The notes beneath the pieces were generated by a model, which worked only from the letters and a program-made list of their open reading frames with translations, was not told the origin of the DNA and searched no databases. The position numbers and the translations under genes were made by a program. DNA of 64,000 nt from Methylorubrum extorquens (lineage in GTDB: Bacteria > Pseudomonadota > Alphaproteobacteria > Rhizobiales > Beijerinckiaceae): positions 4,594,001 to 4,658,000 of the forward strand of contig NZ_JALJXF010000001.1 of NCBI RefSeq assembly GCF_024169925.1. The letters are read 5' to 3'. Shown here one piece after another: positions 32,773 to 41,279 of the stretch. Within the stretch, counting starts at the first letter, position 1. Every line of letters starts with the position of its first letter.

Positions 32773-35055
32773 CTATTCCAGCCGTACCACCACGCTGTCG
32801 CTGGCGCCCGCCGCATCCATCACCGAAATCCGGGCGAAGCCTGCCCCCTCCGGGCTCCATTCCGACTGCCGGCGCATCGCCTCCGCGACCGGCAGGCCAT
32901 CGACCATCCAGGTCAGCGGCGGCTGGCCGCCCAGGGCTTTGAGGGCGAGGCGGGCCTGCGCGCCCTCACTCAAACCAAGATCGACCCGGGCGCCGTCCGG
33001 CGGGTAGGCGATCTTGAGGGGCACGCCGAGCGTCGCGGCGAAAGTTTTTGGGGCATCCCGGCGGATGTGGCGCAGGGGCGGGGGCAGGGCCATGGTCGCG
33101 ACGACCAGCGCGTCGCGGGGCCGGGGGAGGGCCTCCGGCTCGCCGCCGAACCGGGCGAAGGCATCGAACAGGATCGGCGCGGCTTGGGCACGCCCGACGA
33201 GCCCCGGCACCGAGGCGCCGTCCGGGCGGCCGATCCAGACGGCGATCGTCACGCGGGCATCGAACCCCACCGCCCAGGCGTCGCGGTAGCCGTAGGAGGT
33301 GCCGGTCTTGAAGCTGATCCGGCCGGGCAGGGCGTTCTCCGGGGGCGGAGCGCCGCGCAGGGTGTCGGCGACGTACCAGGCCGCCACCGGGTCGGCGATG
33401 CGCCGCTCCGGCTCGGGCGCGGCGGCGGGACCGTCGAGGCGCCGGACCAGCGCCGGCACGCTGCCCCCTCGGGCGAGCCCCGCATAGAGCCGGGCGAGGT
33501 CGGTGAGCGTGATGCCGAGGCCGCCGAGCGCCACGGGCAGGCCCGGCGCCGTGTCGCGCGGTAGCAGGATCGTCGCGCCGGCGCCCCGCAGCCGCGCGAT
33601 GAAGCGGGCGGCGCCGACCGCCTCCAGAAGCTCGACCGCGGGCAGGTTCAGCGATTGCTGGAGTGCGACCCGCGCCGTCACCGTGCCGCGATACCCCATG
33701 TCGAAGTTTTCCGGGGCGTAGCTCGCGGCAAAGCGCGCCGGGCGGTCGTCGAGCAGCGTTTCCGGGTGGGCGAGCCCGTCCTCGAAGGCGAGCGCGTAGA
33801 TGAACGGCTTCAAGGCCGAGCCCGGCGAGCGCACTGCCTGCGTGGCATCGACGGCACCCGCGCGGGCAGCGTTGAGGTAGCCGGCGCTGCCGACATGGGC
33901 GAGCACCGCGCCGGTGCGGTTGTCGAGGGCGAGGATCGCGGCGGAGAGCGCCGGGCCGGCGGCAGTCGCGCGCTCGGTCGCCAGTGCCTCGAGGCTCGCC
34001 TGAAGGCGCGCGTCGAGCGTCAGATGCTGCACCCGCGCTGACCCGTCGGCGGCATGCGCCTGCTCGGCGGCATGGGCCGCGAGCATCGGGAATTGTTTGC
34101 GGAGTGCCGGCACCGGCTCGGCCTTGGCGGCCTGCGCTTCGTCGGCGGTCAGCACGCCGCGCTCGGCGGCGATGTCGAGCACCCGGTCGCGGGCGCGCCG
34201 GGCGTTGGCGGCGAAGCGGTCGGGCCGGCGCGCCTCCGGCGCCTGCGGCAGGGCGACGAGGAGCGCGCTCTCGGCAAACGACAGCCGGGCCGGCTCGCGG
34301 CCGAAATAGGCAAGGCTTGCCGCCCGCACCCCCTCGACCGGGCCGCCATAGGGGGCGAGCGCGAGGTAGAGGTCGAGCACGCCGGATTTGCCGAGCGTCC
34401 GCTCCAGCTCGACCGCGCGGACCATCTGCCGGAGCTTGGCCAGCAGCGAGCGCTCCGCGCGTGGCTCGACGAGGCGGGCGACCTGCATCGACAGCGTCGA
34501 GCCGCCCGACACGATTTTCCTATGCGCGAGCCATTGCCACGCAGCGCGAGCCGTCGCCGCCGGGTCGATGCCGGGATGGCTGTCGAAGCGGCGGTCCTCG
34601 TAGGCCTTGAGCATGGCCAGGTACCGCGAATCGATCGCGTCCGCGGTGACGGGCAGGCGCCAGCGCCCGTCGGCGGTGGCGAAGGGGCGCAGCAACTGGC
34701 CCTTCCGGTCGAGGATGACGGTGGAGCGCAAGCTCGCCTGGGTCAGGTCGAGGGGCGGGAGCGTGGCGGCGTAGCGCCAGAGGGCGCCTGTCATCAGAGC
34801 GACGAGGACAACGGAGAAAGCGAGAGCAGCGCCGACCCGTCTCCCTCTCCCCGCGCGCGGGGAGAGGCCTGTCTGCACCTTGTCGTGCAGACAGGAAGCG
34901 GAGGCGGAGCCGGAGCGGCGGTGAGGAGGAGCCTCAGGAGGAGCTTCTTGCGGCGCCGCCCCCTCACCCCCGGCTGCCGCCTTGCCGAGCCCCCGACGAG
35001 GGGGGCTCGGCCCTCTCCCCGCGCGCGGGGAGAGGGGATCTGCGTCGGCGGCCAT
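32773..35055 (-). CDS. pbpC: Penicillin-binding protein 1C
   Basis: ATG 35055 lies 4 bases past the alpha-2-macroglobulin stop; 760 residues. Membrane anchor about 75-93. GT51 glycosyltransferase with catalytic Glu153 in KAYEDRRFDSHPG and GGSTLSMQVARL; transpeptidase with SxxK in SPGSALKPF, SLN in QQSLNLPAV and KTG in FKTGTSYGYRDAW; C-terminal BiPBP_C domain from about residue 665. It polymerises and cross-links peptidoglycan. Oddity: residues 6-73 are encoded by a palindromic repeat element and have no counterpart in usual PBP1C. Pairing with an alpha-2-macroglobulin gene is standard for this enzyme. Confidence 0.93.
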   Translation of the reverse strand: MAADADPLSPRAGRGPSPPRRGLGKAAAGGEGAAPQEAPPEAPPHRRSGSASASCLHDKVQTGLSPRAGRGRRVGAALAFSVVLVALMTGALWRYAATLPPLDLTQASLRSTVILDRKGQLLRPFATADGRWRLPVTADAIDSRYLAMLKAYEDRRFDSHPGIDPAATARAAWQWLAHRKIVSGGSTLSMQVARLVEPRAERSLLAKLRQMVRAVELERTLGKSGVLDLYLALAPYGGPVEGVRAASLAYFGREPARLSFAESALLVALPQAPEARRPDRFAANARRARDRVLDIAAERGVLTADEAQAAKAEPVPALRKQFPMLAAHAAEQAHAADGSARVQHLTLDARLQASLEALATERATAAGPALSAAILALDNRTGAVLAHVGSAGYLNAARAGAVDATQAVRSPGSALKPFIYALAFEDGLAHPETLLDDRPARFAASYAPENFDMGYRGTVTARVALQQSLNLPAVELLEAVGAARFIARLRGAGATILLPRDTAPGLPVALGGLGITLTDLARLYAGLARGGSVPALVRRLDGPAAAPEPERRIADPVAAWYVADTLRGAPPPENALPGRISFKTGTSYGYRDAWAVGFDARVTIAVWIGRPDGASVPGLVGRAQAAPILFDAFARFGGEPEALPRPRDALVVATMALPPPLRHIRRDAPKTFAATLGVPLKIAYPPDGARVDLGLSEGAQARLALKALGGQPPLTWMVDGLPVAEAMRRQSEWSPEGAGFARISVMDAAGASDSVVVRLE
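34844..35036. repeat. Palindromic repeat element inside pbpC 5' end
   Basis: The element is bounded by two copies of one palindrome: 24 bases at 34844-34867 and 26 bases at 35011-35036, each built on CTCTCCCCGCGCGCGGGGAG. Inside are two more perfect stems: 34868-34878 with 34885-34895 (CCTGTCTGCAC) and 34984-34994 with 35001-35011 (GCCGAGCCCCC). It carries no stop in the pbpC frame; both end palindromes encode the same octapeptide LSPRAGRG. Confidence 0.8.
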
Positions 35056-35059
35056 GCCT

Positions 35060-38000
35060 CTACTTCGCGGAAGTGACCTCGACCGATCCGAACGCGGTGC
35101 GTCCGAACCGTTCGGGGCGGTACATGTCCTCGACGCTCGCGCCCGGATGCACGTAGGTGCCGGGCGAGACCACGCGCACGGTGTAGGCCGCCGAGAAGAA
35201 GGCGGATTGCTCCGGGGTGCGGTCGTAGGCGGCCACGAAGCGGTCGTCGCGGAACTCGGTGTGGACCGGAGCCACGTCCGACTTGGCGAAGCTGAGGCCC
35301 GAGAGCGCGTCGGCATCGAGGAGCTTCGGGTTGTCGATCTCCAGCCCCGCGGGCAGGCGATCGACCAGCAGCAGGCGCCCGGCGCTGGCCTTGGCCTCGG
35401 TCACCTTCAGCACCACGACGAGGCGGTCGTTCTGGCGCAGGGGCTTTCCGAGATCCACCGGGCTGCCGTCGAGCCGGTAGACGCTGCGCTCCACCGTGAA
35501 GCCCTGGGAGGCCGCCGGCTCCGGGGCGATCGGGTTGCCCTGGACGCCGATCGCGACCGGCACCGCCTCGCGGCCGGCATTGACGATCCGCACCGGGCGC
35601 GCCTCCAGAGCGGGCGCCCGATAGAGCCGCGAGAGCGGTCCGGTCTCGGTCTTGCCGTCGACGGTCAGCGCGAGGCTGTCGGAATCCTTGGCGAGGCTTT
35701 GCGCGGCCAGCACCATCCATGCGTTCTCCTGGGTGCTGGTGGAGCGGCCGTCCGCCCGCTCCTGGCCGAGCACGGCGGCGACCGGCTGCAGCGTCGCCTG
35801 AGTGAACCCGGCCTCGCCGGAGAGCGCCAGCAGGGCGGCGCCGTCGCGCAGGCGCGAGCCGTAATCGGCGCGGTAGGTGCCCCGATCGCGCTCGGCCTGG
35901 AGGGCCTGCACCGCCGCCTCGAAGCCCTTTTGCGCCCGGCCGCGATCACCGAGGAGGGCCAGCGCGGCGGCAAGCTGCCCGCGACCCAAGGGCGTGGCGA
36001 AGTCGGTGAGCTTGGTGTCGGCGAGGTAGCGCAGATCGCCCATCACCGGGCGGCCGTTGCGGGCGAGCACGTAGGCGGCATAGGCGATGTCCATGCCGCC
36101 GTTCTCGATCGTGGTGGTGTTGGCCACCGTGTTGCGCAGGCGGTCGAGCGCGCTGTTGAAGGCGGTTTGCGGCACGGCGAAGCCCCGCTCGCGGGCGCGG
36201 GTGAGGAAGTCGGTGGCGTAGGCGGTCAGCCACGTATCGCCGGCATTCTCCGTGGACCACGCGCCGAAGGCGCCGCTCGAATCCTGGCGCGCCAGCACCC
36301 GCTCGATCGCCCCGCGCACCCGCTCGTCGAGTTTCCCGTCGAGGCCGAGCTTCTCGCCCGCCGCGAGCGCGTTGACGTAGAGCAGCGGCATCGCTCGGCT
36401 GACGATCTGCTCCGAGCAGCCGTAGGGGTATCGGTCGAGCGATTGCAGCAGGGCGGCGACGTCGATGCCCCCCAAGCGGTTGGCCGAGACCGAGACCGCC
36501 CCGGTGCCCGGCAGGATGTCGGCAAGCAGATCCGGTGTCAGGTCGAGCCCGGCGCCGGGCTCCAGCGGGCGCACGCTGCGGCGCACGAGGGCGCCGGTGC
36601 CGGGATTGATCCCGAGCGTGAAGGATTGGCCGGCGCTGCCCTGGATGCCGGGCCCGGTGAGGCTCAGGTCGAGCCGGGCCGTGCCGGGGCCGGCGGCGGT
36701 GATCGGGATCACCAGTTGCCCCTTGGCGCCGGCCTCCAGGCGCAGGGTGGAGCGCACCGCCTCGCCCGCCACCACGACGGGGCCGGTGAGGTCGAGGTCG
36801 ACGGTGTAGTCGCCGGCCGCCCCCTCGACGTTGTCGAGGGCGACGAAGAAGCGCGATCGGTCGCCGACATTGAGGAAGCGCGGCAGGGTGCCGGTGAGGA
36901 CCACCGGATCGCGGACGATCACGTCGGCCTGGGCCTGGCCGACCCTCGTCTTGGTCCAGGCGGTCGCCATCAGCCGAGCGGTACCGTTGAAGGCCGGCAA
37001 CTCCAGCGGGATCTTGGCCGTGCCGTCGGCGCCCACCGTGACGACGCCGGAATAGAGCGCGAGCGGGGCTTGTGTCGGCGGTGCGTCGGCGAGTTCGGTC
37101 GCCCCGCCGTCGCCGCCGGAGCGGATCGCGCCGAGCGTGCCCTGCATGCCGTCGATCAGGTAACCCCAGAGGTCGCGGATCTCGGGGCCCAGCGCCTTCT
37201 GGCCGAAGAAGTAGGCAAACGGGTTCGGCGCCTCGTAGCGGGTCAGGTTGAGGATGCCGACATCGACCGCCGCCAGCGTCACCCGCGCCTCCTCGCCGGG
37301 AGCGAGGCCGGCGAGTTTCACGGGCACGGTCAGCGTGCCGCGGGGGCGCACCTTCTCCGGCGCCTCGATCGAGACGGAGAGGCCGCGCTTTTCCTTGTCG
37401 ACGGAGAACCATGCCACCCCGAGCGCCCGGCCCGGCATGCGCTTGGCCGCTTGGTCGAGCGGCCGGTAGGCGGTGGCGACGAGGTAGGCGCCCGCGCCCC
37501 ATTCCGCCTTGACCGGGATGTCGACGGTGGTGCCGCCCTCCGCGACCGTCACGTCGCGGATCTCGTGAACCCGGTCGCTGACGACAGCGAGCGTCGCGGT
37601 GCCGGCGAATTTCGGCGCGAGCCGGGCGCGCAGCCGTTCGCCGGCCGCGTAGGCCGGCTTGTCGAGGGTGAGGTCGAGGAGGTCGGGCACGTCAGCGGTC
37701 TCCGAGCCGCCCCAGCCGACGGTGAAGGAGACGCTGACCCCTGCCTGCGGCTGGCCGGGAACGCTCGCTTCCAGACGGTACTGGCCGAAGCCCACCGGCA
37801 CGGCGATGCGCGCGGGTGCGTCGGCGGCAATCGCCACGCGCCCGTCGGCGACGCGACGGCTGGATTTGACCGGCTCGAAGCTCCAGCGCCCGTCGGCCCG
37901 GTACCATTGATAGGTCCGCTCGACCTTCGAGAGCGTCCAAGTCACGCCGTCCTGCGTCAGGCGCCGCCCGTCGGGGGCGGCCATGACGACGTCGAAGGTC

Positions 38001-40378
38001 GCGGTCGCGTTCTCGGCGAGATCGCCGCCGAAGTTTTTCCGAATGGCCAGCACGGGCTGGCCCGGCAGGATCGGCAGGGTGACGCTGCGGCTCAGCGCCC
38101 GGCCGCCCGGCTCGCCGACGGCGAGGGTGATCTTCGCCTCCAGCGCGCGGGGGGCCGCCACCTCCTGCACCGGCACCGTGATGCTGGTCTTGCCCTGCGC
38201 GTCGGTGGTGGCCTTGGCGTCGATCTCGGCGGTCGTCGCCTCCACCGCCTCGTCGTCGAGGCCGATGGAGAAGCCGTCGAGGCCCTTGATGCCGGGATTG
38301 GCGGCGGCCTGCACCGCGACCGAGCCCGAGACCTCGAGCCCCGAGCCCGGCGCGCCGTAGAGGTAGCGCGCGGCGACATCGATGACCGCCGGCTCGCCGC
38401 GGGTGAGGCTCGGCGTCTTCGGGGTAAGGCTCACCTCCAGCCGCTCGGGGACGTAATCCTCGACGAGCCAGCTCGCCTCGCCGACGGGCGGCGCCTTCGG
38501 ATCGGTATAGGCGGAGACCCGCCACGTGCCGTGCATGGCGCCGGCCATCAGCGGCAGGGCCAGGGAGCGCCCGCCGAGCCCCTCGTCGGCCACCGCCGCC
38601 CGGCGGTACTCGACGCCGTCGGGCCGCTTCACCACCAGCGTCAGCGGCAGGCCGGCCACCGCCGCCCCCTGCGGATCGCGCAAGATGGCGGTGAGCTGCA
38701 CCGTCTCGCCGGAGCGGTAGACCCCGCGCTCGGGGAAGACGTAGGCTTCGGCCCCGCCCGGCGCCGGGCGGCCCTTCACCCCGCGGTCGGAGAGATCGAA
38801 GGCGCCGAGCGCCAGATCGAGGAAGCCGTAATCGTCGCCGACCTGCGCCACCACGAGGCCCGGCGCCAGCCCGCCCTCGCCGCGGGCCAGGCCGGCGGGG
38901 AAGGCGGCATGGCCCTGGCCGTCGGTCTTGGCGGTCGCGAGCACGTCGTTGTTGCGGGCGACGAGCCGGATCTCGGCGCCCGACACGGTCTTGGCGCTGG
39001 CGAGCGAGCGGGCGAAGACATGCACGCCGTCGCGGCCCTTGAAGGCGGTGAGCCCGAGATCGGAGACGACGAACCACTGCGTCGCCTGGGTCTCGTAGCC
39101 GCCATACTCATCGTCGGATGAATCCGTGGTGCCGGTGGGCTTGGCCAGCATCAGGTAGAGGCCGGGCTCCAGCTTGCCGACCGCCTGGAGCACGGGGAAG
39201 GCGGTCACCGCCTCGCGGTTGGTCTCGGCCTTGGCCGTATCGAGCGTGCCCTTCCAGACGCGCTGGCCCTTCTGGTCGGCGATGGTTTTGGCTGTCGAGC
39301 CGCTGAGTTGGCTCAAGAAGTCCTCGGAGCGGAGTGCGGGCAACAGGCCGCGGTCGCCGATGCGCAGCACCTCGACATCGAGCTTGTCCGCGTTGACCGA
39401 GACCAGCGGCACGCCGGCCTGACCGGTGCGGGGCAGAACGTAGTTGCGGCCGGTGAAGCGCACCTGGGGCGAGCGGTCGCGAACGTAGACCTCGTAATCG
39501 GCCGATTTCAGCAGATTTTCGCCGACCGAAGAGGGCAGGCCCTGGCGCACCACGAAGGCGTAGCGCTCGGAATGCTTGAGCCCATCGACGCAGACCTGCG
39601 AGCCTTCCGCCGTGACGGCGGCGTTGGTCGCGCCCGAGACCGCGATGTAGGGCGCGTAGTCGGTCTTCGGGACGAGGCTTTCCGAGAAGGTGAAGCAAAC
39701 CCGCGGTGCGGCGGCATCCGAATCGACCTTGTAGTCGAGGATGCGGAAGCCGTGATCCGCGCGCAGCTTCTCGTAGGCGGCGCGGGTCTGCGCCTCGTCC
39801 CGGATTGCGAGGCTCGCCCGGTAGGCTTCCAGCGCGGGCCGCCACTCGGACTGGGCCGCCTGGATCTCGCCGAGCCGGGACAGGGCGCGGGCCTCGTCCG
39901 CCGGGTTCCTTGCGCGGAGATAGCCCTGGTAGGCGGCGGCGCTCGCCCGGCCCTTCAGCTTGAACCGGGCGGAATAGTCGGCGCGCTCCTCGTCGTTGCC
40001 GGCGGCAATGGCCGCGTTGGCGTAGTCGAGCCAGTTGCGGACATCGTTCGGGTCGGCGGCGACTGCGGCGGCGTAGGCGTTCAGCTCGGCATCCGGCTCG
40101 GCCCCTTCGGTCCGTGCGGCGGTCTCCGCCTCGCGGCGCCACTGTGCCGCCGTTTTGGCGCCGGGGGGCGCCTCGCTCTTGAGCGCGGTCTCCAGCCGGA
40201 CGCCCGCACTCGCAAGCCCCTCGCGCACGAAGGTTTTCGCAACAGGGGCGGTCGCCGATCTCGGCGGTGCGGCTGGGGGGGCGGCCGGGCGCAGCGTCTG
40301 GGCCAGGGCCGGGACACCGAGCCACATCGCGCCGATGAAGGCTGCTCCGAGGTGCCCGAGACGGTTGCCTTGGGACAT
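35060..40378 (-). CDS. Bacterial alpha-2-macroglobulin with thioester
   Basis: Start at ATG 40378 gives a signal peptide (about 1-28, ending ALAQ, no lipobox); 1772 residues. The first 250 residues are helical and TPR-like. Beta-sandwich MG domains follow, then the bait region and the thioester segment YGCSEQ with Cys1321, which forms an internal Cys-Gln thioester in this family. It traps proteases that reach the periplasm. E. coli YfhM, also paired with PbpC, is a lipoprotein; the missing lipobox here predicts a soluble periplasmic form. Confidence 0.92.
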   Translation of the reverse strand: MSQGNRLGHLGAAFIGAMWLGVPALAQTLRPAAPPAAPPRSATAPVAKTFVREGLASAGVRLETALKSEAPPGAKTAAQWRREAETAARTEGAEPDAELNAYAAAVAADPNDVRNWLDYANAAIAAGNDEERADYSARFKLKGRASAAAYQGYLRARNPADEARALSRLGEIQAAQSEWRPALEAYRASLAIRDEAQTRAAYEKLRADHGFRILDYKVDSDAAAPRVCFTFSESLVPKTDYAPYIAVSGATNAAVTAEGSQVCVDGLKHSERYAFVVRQGLPSSVGENLLKSADYEVYVRDRSPQVRFTGRNYVLPRTGQAGVPLVSVNADKLDVEVLRIGDRGLLPALRSEDFLSQLSGSTAKTIADQKGQRVWKGTLDTAKAETNREAVTAFPVLQAVGKLEPGLYLMLAKPTGTTDSSDDEYGGYETQATQWFVVSDLGLTAFKGRDGVHVFARSLASAKTVSGAEIRLVARNNDVLATAKTDGQGHAAFPAGLARGEGGLAPGLVVAQVGDDYGFLDLALGAFDLSDRGVKGRPAPGGAEAYVFPERGVYRSGETVQLTAILRDPQGAAVAGLPLTLVVKRPDGVEYRRAAVADEGLGGRSLALPLMAGAMHGTWRVSAYTDPKAPPVGEASWLVEDYVPERLEVSLTPKTPSLTRGEPAVIDVAARYLYGAPGSGLEVSGSVAVQAAANPGIKGLDGFSIGLDDEAVEATTAEIDAKATTDAQGKTSITVPVQEVAAPRALEAKITLAVGEPGGRALSRSVTLPILPGQPVLAIRKNFGGDLAENATATFDVVMAAPDGRRLTQDGVTWTLSKVERTYQWYRADGRWSFEPVKSSRRVADGRVAIAADAPARIAVPVGFGQYRLEASVPGQPQAGVSVSFTVGWGGSETADVPDLLDLTLDKPAYAAGERLRARLAPKFAGTATLAVVSDRVHEIRDVTVAEGGTTVDIPVKAEWGAGAYLVATAYRPLDQAAKRMPGRALGVAWFSVDKEKRGLSVSIEAPEKVRPRGTLTVPVKLAGLAPGEEARVTLAAVDVGILNLTRYEAPNPFAYFFGQKALGPEIRDLWGYLIDGMQGTLGAIRSGGDGGATELADAPPTQAPLALYSGVVTVGADGTAKIPLELPAFNGTARLMATAWTKTRVGQAQADVIVRDPVVLTGTLPRFLNVGDRSRFFVALDNVEGAAGDYTVDLDLTGPVVVAGEAVRSTLRLEAGAKGQLVIPITAAGPGTARLDLSLTGPGIQGSAGQSFTLGINPGTGALVRRSVRPLEPGAGLDLTPDLLADILPGTGAVSVSANRLGGIDVAALLQSLDRYPYGCSEQIVSRAMPLLYVNALAAGEKLGLDGKLDERVRGAIERVLARQDSSGAFGAWSTENAGDTWLTAYATDFLTRARERGFAVPQTAFNSALDRLRNTVANTTTIENGGMDIAYAAYVLARNGRPVMGDLRYLADTKLTDFATPLGRGQLAAALALLGDRGRAQKGFEAAVQALQAERDRGTYRADYGSRLRDGAALLALSGEAGFTQATLQPVAAVLGQERADGRSTSTQENAWMVLAAQSLAKDSDSLALTVDGKTETGPLSRLYRAPALEARPVRIVNAGREAVPVAIGVQGNPIAPEPAASQGFTVERSVYRLDGSPVDLGKPLRQNDRLVVVLKVTEAKASAGRLLLVDRLPAGLEIDNPKLLDADALSGLSFAKSDVAPVHTEFRDDRFVAAYDRTPEQSAFFSAAYTVRVVSPGTYVHPGASVEDMYRPERFGRTAFGSVEVTSAK

Positions 40379-40490
40379 GCGCGCGTCTCCTCCGACCGGT
40401 GCGCCCGAAGCAGGGGCGCCCGCGGCCGGCACGCTATCACTTGCCGCGCCGGCCGCAACGCTTGCGCCGAGCCATCGGCGACGAGGGACC

Positions 40491-40937
40491 TCAGTAGAGG
40501 CAGATCAGGGCAACGCCGGCCAGGAGAAGCAGCGCGCCGCCAAGCCGCGGAAGGTTCGCTTCGTGCACCGGCACGCCGAGCAGCCCGAAATGGTCGAGGG
40601 CGAGCGACATCAGCATCTGCCCGACGATGAGGAGGGCGACGACCGCGGCGGCGCCGATGCGCGGGATCAGGAAGATCGCCCCGACGACGTAGATCGCGCC
40701 GAGCAGTCCGCCGGTCCAGGCGTACCAGGGCGCACGGGCGGCCGCGGCGAGCGAGGGCAACGGCTCGCGCAAGGTCAGCGCCAGGAGGCCGACGGCGAGG
40801 CCGCCGACCGTGAAGTTGACGAATCCGGCCCAGAGACCGGAGCCGAGTTCGCCCCTCAGCCCGGCATTGACCGCCTGCTGGACCACGAAGGCGACGCCCG
40901 CGAGCGCCGCCGCACCGTACAATCCGATCTGCAGCAA
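40491..40937 (-). CDS. YdcZ/DUF606-type membrane protein (DMT superfamily)
   Basis: Start is uncertain. TTG 40937 is preferred because GGAAGG lies upstream and it gives 148 residues, the normal size; ATG 41027 would add 30 charged residues. The protein has about five membrane helices (LYGAAALAGVAFVVQQAVNAGLR, GFVNFTVGGLAVGLLALTL, YAWTGGLLGAIYVVGAIFLIPRIGAAAVVALLIVGQMLMSLALDHFG). These match the YdcZ/DUF606 family of small drug/metabolite transporter-like proteins. Substrate unknown. Confidence 0.8.
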   Translation of the reverse strand: MLQIGLYGAAALAGVAFVVQQAVNAGLRGELGSGLWAGFVNFTVGGLAVGLLALTLREPLPSLAAAARAPWYAWTGGLLGAIYVVGAIFLIPRIGAAAVVALLIVGQMLMSLALDHFGLLGVPVHEANLPRLGGALLLLAGVALICLY

Positions 40938-41279
40938 AGCCGCGCCCTTCCGCCTGTCTCGAACTCTCGTGCCAAAGCTGTCGCCCGGGGCCGCTCCGTC
41001 CACCGGGGCACGATCACGATCCCGCATGCCGGTGCCAGGGCAATCGCTCGAAGCGATTTCCCTGGTTTGTCGTTTGACCTCAGTCGCCGGCGCCCGCCTC
41101 CGCGGGCTTAGGCTTTCGCTCCGCTCGACGCTTTTCAAGACGGACGTCCTGAAAAGCCCGCGCCGCGAAGCCGCCGATGCGGCTTCGAGCGATGGCCCTG
41201 ATGACGGAGCCCCGCAGCGACTTGTGGCGGGCACGCTCCGGCTGGCATCATCGTCCGCACTTCGAATCGAGCGGTGGTG
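40938..41279. other. Divergent intergenic region with three hairpins
   Basis: This 342-base gap separates two divergent genes. Three perfect stems are visible: AATCGCT with AGCGATT (41042-41058), GCTTTTCA with TGAAAAGC (41130-41157) and CGAAGCCGC with GCGGCTTCG (41166-41187). No convincing ORF is seen. The layout suggests a mosaic repeat or regulatory leader; promoters for both genes should lie here. Confidence 0.5.

Noticed and set aside
34844..35036. Treating the pbpC palindromes as a CRISPR or transposon end
   Set aside because: Only two end copies are present, with no regular spacers, transposase or target duplication.
34982..39121. A 1379-codon open frame on the plus strand
   Set aside because: It lies antisense to the alpha-2-macroglobulin gene, has low-complexity Arg/Gly/Ala/Asp composition and no domain. 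Long antisense frames are expected at this GC content.
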